Shown: positions 1-6,590 of the stretch, one piece after another
Layout of the letters: each line of letters opens with the position of its first letter
How positions within the stretch are numbered: position 1 is the stretch's first letter
NCBI GenBank assembly: GCA_017459485.1
Contig: JAFUCW010000094.1
Coordinates: forward strand, 1-11,790
From: Eggerthellaceae bacterium
GTDB taxonomy: Bacteria > Actinomycetota > Coriobacteriia > Coriobacteriales > Eggerthellaceae
Direction: 5' to 3'
DNA: 11,790 nt
Program-made: the position numbers and the translations under genes
Notes under the pieces: generated by a model
Told to the model about the DNA's origin: nothing
Database searches by the model: none
What the model saw: the letters and a program-made list of their open reading frames with translations, nothing else

Positions 1-1
1 G

Positions 2-3000
2 AAGCGCCTGCTTGACCTTGGCGCTCCCGAGATCATCGTGCACCACGAACTGCGCCTGCTTCAGGAGGCGGTCGACAGCCTGGTCGACAACGGCCGTCGC
101 GGCCGCCCGGTCACCGGTCCCGGCAACCGTGCCCTCAAGAGCCTCTCCGACATGCTCAAGGGCAAGCAGGGCCGTTTCCGTCAAAACCTTCTGGGCAAGC
201 GCGTGGACTACTCGGGCCGTTCGGTAATCGTGGTGGGTCCGCAGCTGAAGCTGCATCAGTGCGGTCTGCCTTCTGCCATGGCCCTCGAGCTGTTCAAGCC
301 TTTCGTCATGAAACGCCTGGTGGAGCTTGAATATGCGGCTAACATCAAGGCTGCTAAACGTGCAGTCGACCGTGGCGCAAGCTACGTGTGGGACGTACTC
401 GAAGAGGTCATCACCGAACACCCTGTTTTGCTGAACCGCGCCCCCACGCTGCATCGTTTGGGCATTCAAGCGTTCGAGCCGGTGCTGGTGGAAGGCAAGG
501 CCATTCGCCTGCATCCGCTGGTGTGCACCGCGTTCAACGCGGACTTCGACGGCGACCAGATGGCGGTGCATGTGCCGCTGTCCAACGAAGCGCAGGCAGA
601 AGCGCGCGTGCTGATGCTGTCGTCGAACAACATCAAGTCGCCAGCTCATGGCCGTCCGCTGACCATTCCTACGCAGGACATGATCATCGGGTTGTACTAT
701 TTGACGGCGGTGCGCGAAGGCTTCCCGGGCGAAGGCCGTGCATTCATCGACTTCGCCGATGCGCTCAACGCCTACGATGCCCGTGCCGACCTGGACCTTC
801 AGGCTCGCATCTTTGCACGCCTTTCTCGCGACACGACCGTCGTCAACGAAGTCGAGTACGAAACCGAAGTCGAAGTGGAGACAACGGAGAACGGCAAGAC
901 GGTCAAGAAGACCGAAACGGTGGTCAAGAAGCGCCTCGAGACGGTCGAGATGAAAGCCGGTGAGCGCATCGAGACTTCCGTCGGCCGCATCACGTTCAAC
1001 AGCGTGTTGCCGCGCGACTACCCGTACCTGAACTATGAAATGGACAAGGGGAAGGTCAGCCGCCTTATCGAGGATTGCTGCGATCGCTATACGACCAGCC
1101 AGATGGAGCCTATCCTGGACGGCCTGAAAGATGCGGGCTTCCACTACGCAACCCGTGCAGGTGTGACCGTGTCCGTCTACGACGCGACCGTGCCGCCCCA
1201 GAAGAAAGAAATCCTCGACGAGGCCGACAAGCACGTCCAGGCCATCGAAGACGACTACGAGCTGGGTCTGATGTCCGACGATGAGCGCCATCGCCAGGTC
1301 ATCGAGGTGTGGACCGAAGCGAACGACGCAGTCGGCGACGCCATGGCAGACAACTTCGACCGGTTCAACCCCATCTACATGATGGCGTTCTCCGGCGCCC
1401 GTGGTAACATCAAGCAGATCCGCCAGCTTGCGGGCATGCGCGGCCTTATGGCAGACCCGAAGGGCGAAACCATCGACCGTCCCATCAAGGCGAATTTCCG
1501 CGAGGGGCTTTCAGTGCTCGAGTACTTTATCTCCAGCCACGGTGCGCGCAAGGGTTTGGCCGACACGGCACTGCGTACGGCAGACTCCGGTTACCTGACC
1601 CGTCGCTTGGTCGATGTTGCGCAGGACGTGATTGTGCGCGATCTGGATTGCGGTGTGGCCGAAGGTGTAGAGTACCCCCTGACCACTGCCAAGGGAGAGC
1701 TTGACTCGAACTTGATTGGCCGTTGTCTGGCCGAAGACGTGGTCGGGCCGCAAGGCAATGTGCTGCTGGAAGCCGACAACTACATTGAAAACCTTGCCCA
1801 AATGCGCGAATGGCAAAACGACGGGGTCGAGACGGTGAAGATTCGCACCATCATGACCTGCCACGCCGAGCACGGCGTATGCCAGAAGTGCTACGGCTGG
1901 GATTTGGCTACGGGCCGCCCGGTCAACATTGGCACGGCAGTGGGCATTATCGCAGCTCAGTCGATTGGCGAGCCCGGCACGCAGCTGACCATGCGTACGT
2001 TCCATACGGGCGGCGTGGCCGGCGAAGACATCACCATGGGCTTGCCTCGCGTTACCGAGCTGTTCGAAGCGCGCAAGCCTAAGGGCCAGGCAGTTCTGGC
2101 GGAGATTGCCGGTACGTTGCAGATTGGCGGCGACAAGACCGTCAAGACCCTGACTATTCACGACAAAGAAGGCAACATTCGCGAGTACGAAGTGCCTGCA
2201 CGTGCCACGATGATGGCAGGTGTGGTCGATGGATGCCAGGTCCAGATGGGCCAGCAACTAACCGTGGGCTCCATCAACCCGCACGACCTGCTGCGTTTGA
2301 CCGATCCGAACACCACTCTGCGCTACATCGTCAGCCAGGTGCAGGACGTGTACGTGAGCCAGGGCGTTGACATCAACGACAAGCATATCGAAGTGATTGC
2401 GCGTCAGATGCTGCGTAAGCTTGCGGTTTTGGACGCAGGCGATAGCGACTACCTGCCTGGTCGACAGGTCAACCGTTTCGAATTCGAGGCGGTGGCCAAC
2501 GAACTGGTGCTCGAGGGCAAAGAGCCGCCTGTGGGCCAGCCCTTGCTGCTGGGCATTACGAAGGCTTCCCTTGCAACCGACAGCTGGCTTTCCGCCGCGT
2601 CGTTCCAGGAGACCACCAAAGTGCTCACCGACGCCGCCATCGAAGGCAAGACCGACACTCTGGTTGGCCTGAAGGAAAACGTCGTCATCGGCAAGCCCAT
2701 CCCGGCGGGTACGGGCCTGGGCCGCTACCGCAATCTGGGCCTGACCTACAAGGGCGTGCCCATCTCGAAGGCTTCGGGCGATGCGCTGCCCGACTACGCC
2801 CCCGAGGAGCTGCGCGAAGTGGAAGAGCTGCTCCCGCAGCCGCAGGATTGGTCGCTTGACGGCGACGGCTATCTTGGTTTGGGCGGCAGCTACTCCAGCT
2901 ACTTCTCTAGCTTGGGAGCAGGCGGTCGCATGACTCAGTTGTCCGACGAGGAGGCTCGCCTCTATATCTACGACGACTTGGGCGTGTCTCAACGCTGGGC

Positions 3001-3457
3001 GAACAAGGTCTCCGAGGCCGGTATTGAAACGGTGGCTGACCTGGTGGGCTACACCGAAGAGGATCTGCTCAAGATCGAGGGTATCGGTGGGAAAGCGCTT
3101 GAAGAGCTGAAGGCAGGTCTGGAAGAGCGCGACCTCATGCGCGTGATCGAAGACGACCTGTCTGCGACGAGCGACGACATGAGCCAGCTGCTCGACATGG
3201 TCTTCAGCCCCGACGACACGATCCTTATCGGCGGCGACGAGCCTGCCACGTTCAACACCGACGGCGAGGACATGCTTGGAGAGGCGCTTCCGCCTCGTTC
3301 CTACCAGCGCAATCTGGAGGAGCTTGATGCCTTGTTCGGGGGCGGGAGTCTTGGGATTGACCTGACGGGCTTCCACTCGGAAGATGAGCAGTCTGCGGCA
3401 GACGTTATTGCCGAAGACGATGACGAGGTCGAACTTCCCCAGAGCGACGACGAGTAG
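2..3457 (+). CDS. rpoC: RNA polymerase beta' subunit, 5'-truncated, with an alpha-CTD-like C-terminal extension
   Basis: Largest catalytic subunit of RNA polymerase; the window holds the last 1151 residues, and the N-terminal part (first zinc site, clamp start) lies upstream. Seen: the catalytic Mg motif NADFDGDQM at visible residues 179-187; the second zinc site with Cys550, Cys620, Cys627 and Cys630, close to the usual beta' spacing; the bridge-helix/trigger-loop region around [18 protein letters not shown] (codons near 1960-2010) without the large insertion found in E. coli. A Glu/Thr/Lys-rich insertion lies near 838-960. The usual beta' end ([11 protein letters not shown], near 2704-2736) is followed by roughly 240 more residues: a Gly/Ser/Tyr linker, a helix-hairpin-helix module resembling alpha-CTD, and an Asp/Glu-rich tail. 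The stop TAG at 3455 is followed directly by a terminator, so rpoC ends its transcription unit here. Identity is certain; the role of the extension is inference. Confidence 0.98.
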   Translation, partial: KRLLDLGAPEIIVHHELRLLQEAVDSLVDNGRRGRPVTGPGNRALKSLSDMLKGKQGRFRQNLLGKRVDYSGRSVIVVGPQLKLHQCGLPSAMALELFKPFVMKRLVELEYAANIKAAKRAVDRGASYVWDVLEEVITEHPVLLNRAPTLHRLGIQAFEPVLVEGKAIRLHPLVCTAFNADFDGDQMAVHVPLSNEAQAEARVLMLSSNNIKSPAHGRPLTIPTQDMIIGLYYLTAVREGFPGEGRAFIDFADALNAYDARADLDLQARIFARLSRDTTVVNEVEYETEVEVETTENGKTVKKTETVVKKRLETVEMKAGERIETSVGRITFNSVLPRDYPYLNYEMDKGKVSRLIEDCCDRYTTSQMEPILDGLKDAGFHYATRAGVTVSVYDATVPPQKKEILDEADKHVQAIEDDYELGLMSDDERHRQVIEVWTEANDAVGDAMADNFDRFNPIYMMAFSGARGNIKQIRQLAGMRGLMADPKGETIDRPIKANFREGLSVLEYFISSHGARKGLADTALRTADSGYLTRRLVDVAQDVIVRDLDCGVAEGVEYPLTTAKGELDSNLIGRCLAEDVVGPQGNVLLEADNYIENLAQMREWQNDGVETVKIRTIMTCHAEHGVCQKCYGWDLATGRPVNIGTAVGIIAAQSIGEPGTQLTMRTFHTGGVAGEDITMGLPRVTELFEARKPKGQAVLAEIAGTLQIGGDKTVKTLTIHDKEGNIREYEVPARATMMAGVVDGCQVQMGQQLTVGSINPHDLLRLTDPNTTLRYIVSQVQDVYVSQGVDINDKHIEVIARQMLRKLAVLDAGDSDYLPGRQVNRFEFEAVANELVLEGKEPPVGQPLLLGITKASLATDSWLSAASFQETTKVLTDAAIEGKTDTLVGLKENVVIGKPIPAGTGLGRYRNLGLTYKGVPISKASGDALPDYAPEELREVEELLPQPQDWSLDGDGYLGLGGSYSSYFSSLGAGGRMTQLSDEEARLYIYDDLGVSQRWANKVSEAGIETVADLVGYTEEDLLKIEGIGGKALEELKAGLEERDLMRVIEDDLSATSDDMSQLLDMVFSPDDTILIGGDEPATFNTDGEDMLGEALPPRSYQRNLEELDALFGGGSLGIDLTGFHSEDEQSAADVIAEDDDEVELPQSDDE
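2939..3150 (+). other. Alpha-CTD-like helix-hairpin-helix domain inside RpoC
   Basis: Protein domain within rpoC. From [10 protein letters not shown] (2978-3007) to LEERDL (about 3118-3135) it aligns without gaps to the C-terminal domain of the RNA polymerase alpha subunit. By my alignment from memory, visible residues Arg998, Asn1001, Gly1029, Lys1031 and Glu1035 fall at the positions of E. coli alpha R265, N268, G296, K298 and E302, which contact DNA in UP elements. The positions of C269 and S299 are Lys and Ala here. The sequence [20 protein letters not shown] (3053-3112) is the helix-hairpin-helix core. The main alternative is a NusA acidic-repeat-type domain, which has a related fold. 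The fold call is strong; DNA binding is inferred. Confidence 0.85.
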
Positions 3458-3463
3458 ACAGGG

Positions 3464-3495
3464 AAACGGGGCGTCGAAACGGCGCCCCGTTTTTT
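3464..3495 (+). terminator. Intrinsic terminator of rpoC
   Basis: A 13-bp stem (3464-3476 with 3480-3492, one G-U pair) closes on an AAA loop. It has a GC-rich core (ACGGGGCG / CGCCCCGT) and runs into six T residues at 3490-3495. It begins 7 nt after the rpoC stop codon. It should separate rpoC from glmM. Confidence 0.95.
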
Positions 3496-3563
3496 GCAGG
3501 CAATAGTTCGGGGAAGGTTACGCGCCGGTGTGCTCAGGTGGCTAAATGTCCCTGGTGAAAGCC

Positions 3564-3591
3564 GCTTTTGGCTCTTGCGCGGGCCAAAAGC
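3564..3591 (+). other. Hairpin in the glmM leader
   Basis: A perfect 9-bp inverted repeat, GCTTTTGGC (3564-3572) and GCCAAAAGC (3583-3591), with a 10-nt loop that could close by two more pairs. There is no T tract, so it is not a terminator. It lies 41 nt before the glmM start, in the 175-nt gap after the rpoC terminator. It could be a leader structure affecting mRNA stability or translation. I see no known riboswitch in it and no convincing promoter hexamers for glmM in this gap. Confidence 0.5.
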
Positions 3592-3632
3592 AGACTTAGG
3601 CGCACCCCACAAACAGGAAAGAAGGGTCCACG

Positions 3633-5063
3633 ATGGGCAAGTACTTTGGAACGGATGGAGTGCGTGGTGTTGCGAACACGGAGCTGACGAACCGTATGGC
3701 GTACCTGCTTGGTCAAGCTGCCGCCCTGTTCATGGGGCCCAACATCGTTATAGGCAAAGACACGCGGCTTTCGGGAGACATGCTCGAGGCAGCGGCGTCG
3801 GCCGGCATCATGTCTGCTGGAGGCACCGCGCTGCTCGCTGGGATTGTGCCCACTCCGGCAGTTGCTCTGCTGGTCAACGAATTGCGCGCCGACGGTGGGT
3901 TGGTCATTTCCGCTTCCCACAACCCTCCCGAGTACAACGGCATCAAGCTGTTCGATGCGAACGGCTTCAAGTTGCCCGACGAAGTGGAAGAGAAGATCGA
4001 GGCATTCATCGACTACGGCGGCCTGGAGTCTTTGGTTTCCGCAGGCGATCCCGACGTCTGTGAAACCGAGGACTGGAAGAACGACCTGGCATATTGCTCG
4101 CTCTCATCAATCCTTGACGGTGTCGGTGGAATGCTTCCAGGCGACGCGGTAGGCGTGGCCATACCGGTCGAAGACGCAGTGGAAATATACGTCAACCATG
4201 CGGTCGAAAGCGTAAAAAGCCAGGGTTTGGACTTCTCTGGGCTTCATATTGCCCTTGATGCTGGCCATGGTGCCTCTGCTTTGACGAGCCGTCTTGCCTT
4301 CGAACGCCTGGGTGCACGCGTCACCGCCATTAACGAGGACTTCAATGGCGTTGACATCAACGTGGAGTGCGGCTCGACGTGCCTGACGCCCCTGCACGAC
4401 CTTATGGCCGAATGCGGTGCCGACGTGGGTGTGGCGCATGACGGCGATGCCGACCGCGTGATGCTTATGACGCCCGACGGGTTCGAGATCGACGGCGACT
4501 TCGTGGAGGCGGTGCTTGCGATCGACATGAAGGAGCGCGGAGTTCTTGCAGGAGACACGGCGGTGTCTACCGTTATGTGCAACCTGGGTTTTGTGAAGGC
4601 CATGGAAGCTGCCGGCATCAACGTGGTGCAGACCAAGGTGGGCGACCGCTACGTGCTGGAGGAAATGCGGGCAAGCGGTTATTCCATCGGCGGCGAGCAG
4701 TCCGGCCACATGATCTTGCTCGACTACAACTCTACCGGCGACGGTTTGATGACGGCCTGCCAATTTCTGGCAGCAGTGGTGCGCAGTGGTGGGTCGATTG
4801 CCGACGCTGTGTCCGTGATGCAGCGTTTTCCTCAGGAGTTGATCAACGTGCGTGTGGCCAGCAAGGACGGCTGGGAAGACAATGCGGCAATCGCAGACGC
4901 GGTGCGCAGCGCCGAAGAGACGCTGGGCGACACGGGTCGCGTACTCGTGCGCGCTTCCGGCACCGAGCCGCTCATTCGCGTGATGGTCGAAGCCGCCAGT
5001 GCTGAAGATGCCGTATCTCATGCCCAGGCTATTGCCCAGGTGGTGGAGCGAGTTCTCTCCTAG
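3633..5063 (+). CDS. glmM: Phosphoglucosamine mutase
   Basis: Cytoplasmic enzyme converting glucosamine-6-phosphate to glucosamine-1-phosphate, the step before GlmU on the way to UDP-GlcNAc for peptidoglycan. Seen: N-terminal GKYFGTDGVRG; active-site loop SASHNP with the phosphorylated Ser95; metal loop DGDADR (Asp270, Asp272, Asp274); sugar loop GGEQSGH (353-359); C-terminal phosphate-binding loop RASGTEP (440-446). These cover all four domains of the alpha-D-phosphohexomutase family in order. At 476 residues it is somewhat longer than the usual 445-450; the extra length lies mainly in domain 2 (about residues 125-190). The start ATG has GAAGGG 6 nt upstream, and the GKYFGTDGVRG motif right after it supports this choice. 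It follows rpoC but is cut off by a terminator, so it is probably transcribed from its own promoter. Confidence 0.97.
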   Translation: MGKYFGTDGVRGVANTELTNRMAYLLGQAAALFMGPNIVIGKDTRLSGDMLEAAASAGIMSAGGTALLAGIVPTPAVALLVNELRADGGLVISASHNPPEYNGIKLFDANGFKLPDEVEEKIEAFIDYGGLESLVSAGDPDVCETEDWKNDLAYCSLSSILDGVGGMLPGDAVGVAIPVEDAVEIYVNHAVESVKSQGLDFSGLHIALDAGHGASALTSRLAFERLGARVTAINEDFNGVDINVECGSTCLTPLHDLMAECGADVGVAHDGDADRVMLMTPDGFEIDGDFVEAVLAIDMKERGVLAGDTAVSTVMCNLGFVKAMEAAGINVVQTKVGDRYVLEEMRASGYSIGGEQSGHMILLDYNSTGDGLMTACQFLAAVVRSGGSIADAVSVMQRFPQELINVRVASKDGWEDNAAIADAVRSAEETLGDTGRVLVRASGTEPLIRVMVEAASAEDAVSHAQAIAQVVERVLS

Positions 5064-5110
5064 CTCATGGATTGCAACAAGGTGGCTAATTTGCGCGCTA
5101 TTCAGGCAAA

Positions 5111-5186
5111 AATGTGTACATTAATTACTGATAGCACCCCTAAATTACGACAATAGTGCTACATATTTAAAAAATATGTACACATT
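5111..5186. repeat. Nested AT-rich inverted repeats upstream of modA (operator candidates)
   Basis: Three inverted repeats overlap within 76 bp. (a) TACATATTT (5160-5168) and AAATATGTA (5172-5180) with a 3-nt centre, extended by GTG/CAC outside a 1-nt bulge. (b) TAGCAC (5132-5137) and GTGCTA (5156-5161). (c) AATGTGTACAT (5111-5121) and its exact reverse complement at 5176-5186. Repeat (a) contains CATAT-N7-ATATG, which resembles the half-site layout of ModE molybdate-repressor operators. No regulator gene is in view. The rest of the 352-bp gap from glmM to modA holds the modA promoter and no supported gene. Confidence 0.5.
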
Positions 5187-5327
5187 CTGATCAATGAGCC
5201 GAATTAAAGCGTGTGCACGGTTACGTGGCAGCCGCTTCTGCACGTGCGATTCTTTTCTGAAAAGGGAAGTGCTGAGAAACCGAAAAGTAGTCATTGGGGT
5301 AACAAGAGGAACTTCAATTATCCTCGT

Positions 5328-5356
5328 TTGACCACAAAATACAAAAGAGCTATTAT
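5328..5356 (+). promoter_or_regulatory. Sigma70-type promoter for modA
   Basis: -35 TTGACC (5328-5333), a 17-bp spacer and -10 TATTAT (5351-5356). Expected transcription start is near 5363, giving a leader of about 53 nt before the modA ATG at 5416. A short inverted repeat, GAGGA (5306-5310) with TCCTC (5321-5325), sits just upstream of the -35 box and might serve an operator. The modA ribosome binding site is AGGGAG (5401-5406), 9 nt before the ATG. Confidence 0.75.
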
Positions 5357-5415
5357 GAGGCAGGACTATTTTCAAATGGAAATAATTCAAACTGAGGAAG
5401 AGGGAGTGAGTTAGT

Positions 5416-6474
5416 ATGAAGAAGAACATGAAATGGCGAGTTATGGCAGTTGCTTGTGTTGCGGCTCTTTGCTCGTTTGCGCTTGCTGGTTGTGCGGGAG
5501 GGGAGGCAGGCTCGGCATCTGCGTCGGCATCCTCATCCGCAGAAGCGTCGGTATCCGCATCCACAGATACATCCGCATCAGCAAGCGCATCGGCAGCGGA
5601 GGCTCCGACGAGTCCCGCAGCCGCTTCGAGCCCCGACGCAAGTGCTGCAGCTGTCTCGGACGCTGTTGCAAGCTCGTCTGAGTCAGGCAGCTCTTCGGGT
5701 GCAGGTGGCGGTTCCGTCGAGCTCCAAGTCTTCGCAGCAAATAGCCTATCCAAGGCAATGGACGAAGCCCAGGCGCTCTACACCGAGCAGACGGGCATTG
5801 CCTTTGCCGACAGCCAGTACCTCTCTTCAGGCGACTTGAACGCAGAGCTTGAGGGCGGTGCATATGCCGATATAGAGATCACTGCATCCAAGAAGACCAT
5901 GGATGATGCAGAAGAAAAGGGCTTCATCGATCCTGCGACGCGTACCACGATGTTCGTGAATGACCTGGTCATGGTCACTGCAGAGGGCAACAGCAACATC
6001 ACAGAGGCTACGCTTGACGACATTGCATCCGGTCAGTACGTCGTGTGCGTGGGTGACGACAGCGTTCCCGCAGGTAACTATGCCAACCAGTCCTTGTCCA
6101 CGGTGGGATGCTTCATCGACCCTGAAGGCAAGACTGGGTCTGAAAGCGCAGGCAAGGCCGAGGGAACCGATGCGTATGCGGGAACTCCGCTCGAGGGCAA
6201 GGTCGTTACCGACACGTCGGTGGGCAACGTATGCAAGCATGCCGAATCTGGCGATGTCGACATTGCATTCGTCTACACATCTGATGTGTATCGTTTCGGT
6301 GGCGTGAAGGTGGTCGGAACGGTTCCGGGCGACACACATAAGAACATTACCTACCCCGGCGCCGTATGTGACCAGAGCGCACATCCTGCGGAAGCACAGG
6401 CATTCCTTGACTGGTGCATGACCGATGCCGGCGCTCAGGAAATCTGGCAGAAGTGGGGCTTCGAGCTCGCTTAG
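5416..6474 (+). CDS. modA: Molybdate-binding lipoprotein of the ABC importer
   Basis: Extracytoplasmic solute-binding protein that captures molybdate (or tungstate) for ModBC. Seen: lipoprotein signal peptide with lipobox LAGC, lipidated Cys26; a low-complexity Ser/Ala linker at residues 27-100; then a complete ModA domain from V101. Ligand-site counterparts by family alignment are Ser110 (in AANSL), Ser137/Ser138 (in YLSSGDL), the PAGNY loop (218-222), Val272 region (TSVGNV) and Tyr287 (in FVYTSD). The end, KWGFELA, matches the family C-terminus. The 352-residue length exceeds the usual 250-260 because of the linker and lipid anchor. It has its own promoter, and a 116-nt gap with a hairpin separates it from modB. 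Sequence alone does not decide molybdate versus tungstate. Confidence 0.94.
   Translation: MKKNMKWRVMAVACVAALCSFALAGCAGGEAGSASASASSSAEASVSASTDTSASASASAAEAPTSPAAASSPDASAAAVSDAVASSSESGSSSGAGGGSVELQVFAANSLSKAMDEAQALYTEQTGIAFADSQYLSSGDLNAELEGGAYADIEITASKKTMDDAEEKGFIDPATRTTMFVNDLVMVTAEGNSNITEATLDDIASGQYVVCVGDDSVPAGNYANQSLSTVGCFIDPEGKTGSESAGKAEGTDAYAGTPLEGKVVTDTSVGNVCKHAESGDVDIAFVYTSDVYRFGGVKVVGTVPGDTHKNITYPGAVCDQSAHPAEAQAFLDWCMTDAGAQEIWQKWGFELA
5509..5600 (+). repeat. Imperfect 6-bp repeats coding the Ser/Ala linker of ModA
   Basis: Degenerate tandem units of the type TCNGCA / GCATCC encode alternating Ser-Ala residues (SASASASSSAEASVSAS and similar). The units vary in third positions, so the protein composition may be kept by selection while the DNA is prone to slippage length change. 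The linker continues as less regular Ser/Ala/Pro/Gly to about 5715. It lies within modA, directly after the lipidation site. Confidence 0.7.
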
Positions 6475-6482
6475 GTTTGGGT

Positions 6483-6508
6483 CTGTGCCGTTTTAGCGAA
6501 CGGCACAG
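6483..6508 (+). other. Strong hairpin between modA and modB, no U tract
   Basis: Perfect 10-bp stem, CTGTGCCGTT (6483-6492) and AACGGCACAG (6499-6508), with a 6-nt loop, starting 8 nt after the modA stop. No T run follows on the + strand, so it is not a standard intrinsic terminator. It may stabilise the 3' end of a modA mRNA or mark a processing or partial termination point, so that the binding protein is made in excess over the permease. That role is inference from position. Confidence 0.6.
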
Positions 6509-6578
6509 CCACTCGCCGCTACGGAGGCCCTTGGCACCTTATCTTCTCGTACCCTGCCACCTTTCAGACTCGTTCAAC

Positions 6579-6584
6579 TATAAT
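6579..6584 (+). promoter_or_regulatory. Consensus -10 box positioned for leaderless transcription of modB
   Basis: A perfect TATAAT ends 6 nt before the modB ATG at 6591, so the expected transcription start coincides with the first base of the start codon. There is no Shine-Dalgarno sequence in the preceding 20 nt, which fits leaderless translation, a common arrangement in actinomycetotes. I see no good -35 box at 16-18 bp. Confidence 0.6.
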
Positions 6585-6590
6585 ATTCGT

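Noticed and set aside
2258..3376. Long open frame on the minus strand inside rpoC
   Set aside because: A shadow of the high-GC coding bias of rpoC, with no ribosome binding site or protein family features. Other long antisense frames opposite glmM, modC and the acetyltransferase are rejected for the same reason.
5211..5414. 67-codon GTG-start reading frame ending 1 nt before modA
   Set aside because: No ribosome binding site, biased and unconserved-looking composition, and the modA promoter (5328-5356) lies inside it.
6414..6590. Upstream in-frame ATG for modB overlapping the modA end
   Set aside because: It would place 59 residues of Arg/Leu-rich, low-quality sequence before a clear signal peptide; the 6591 ATG with its -10 box fits better.
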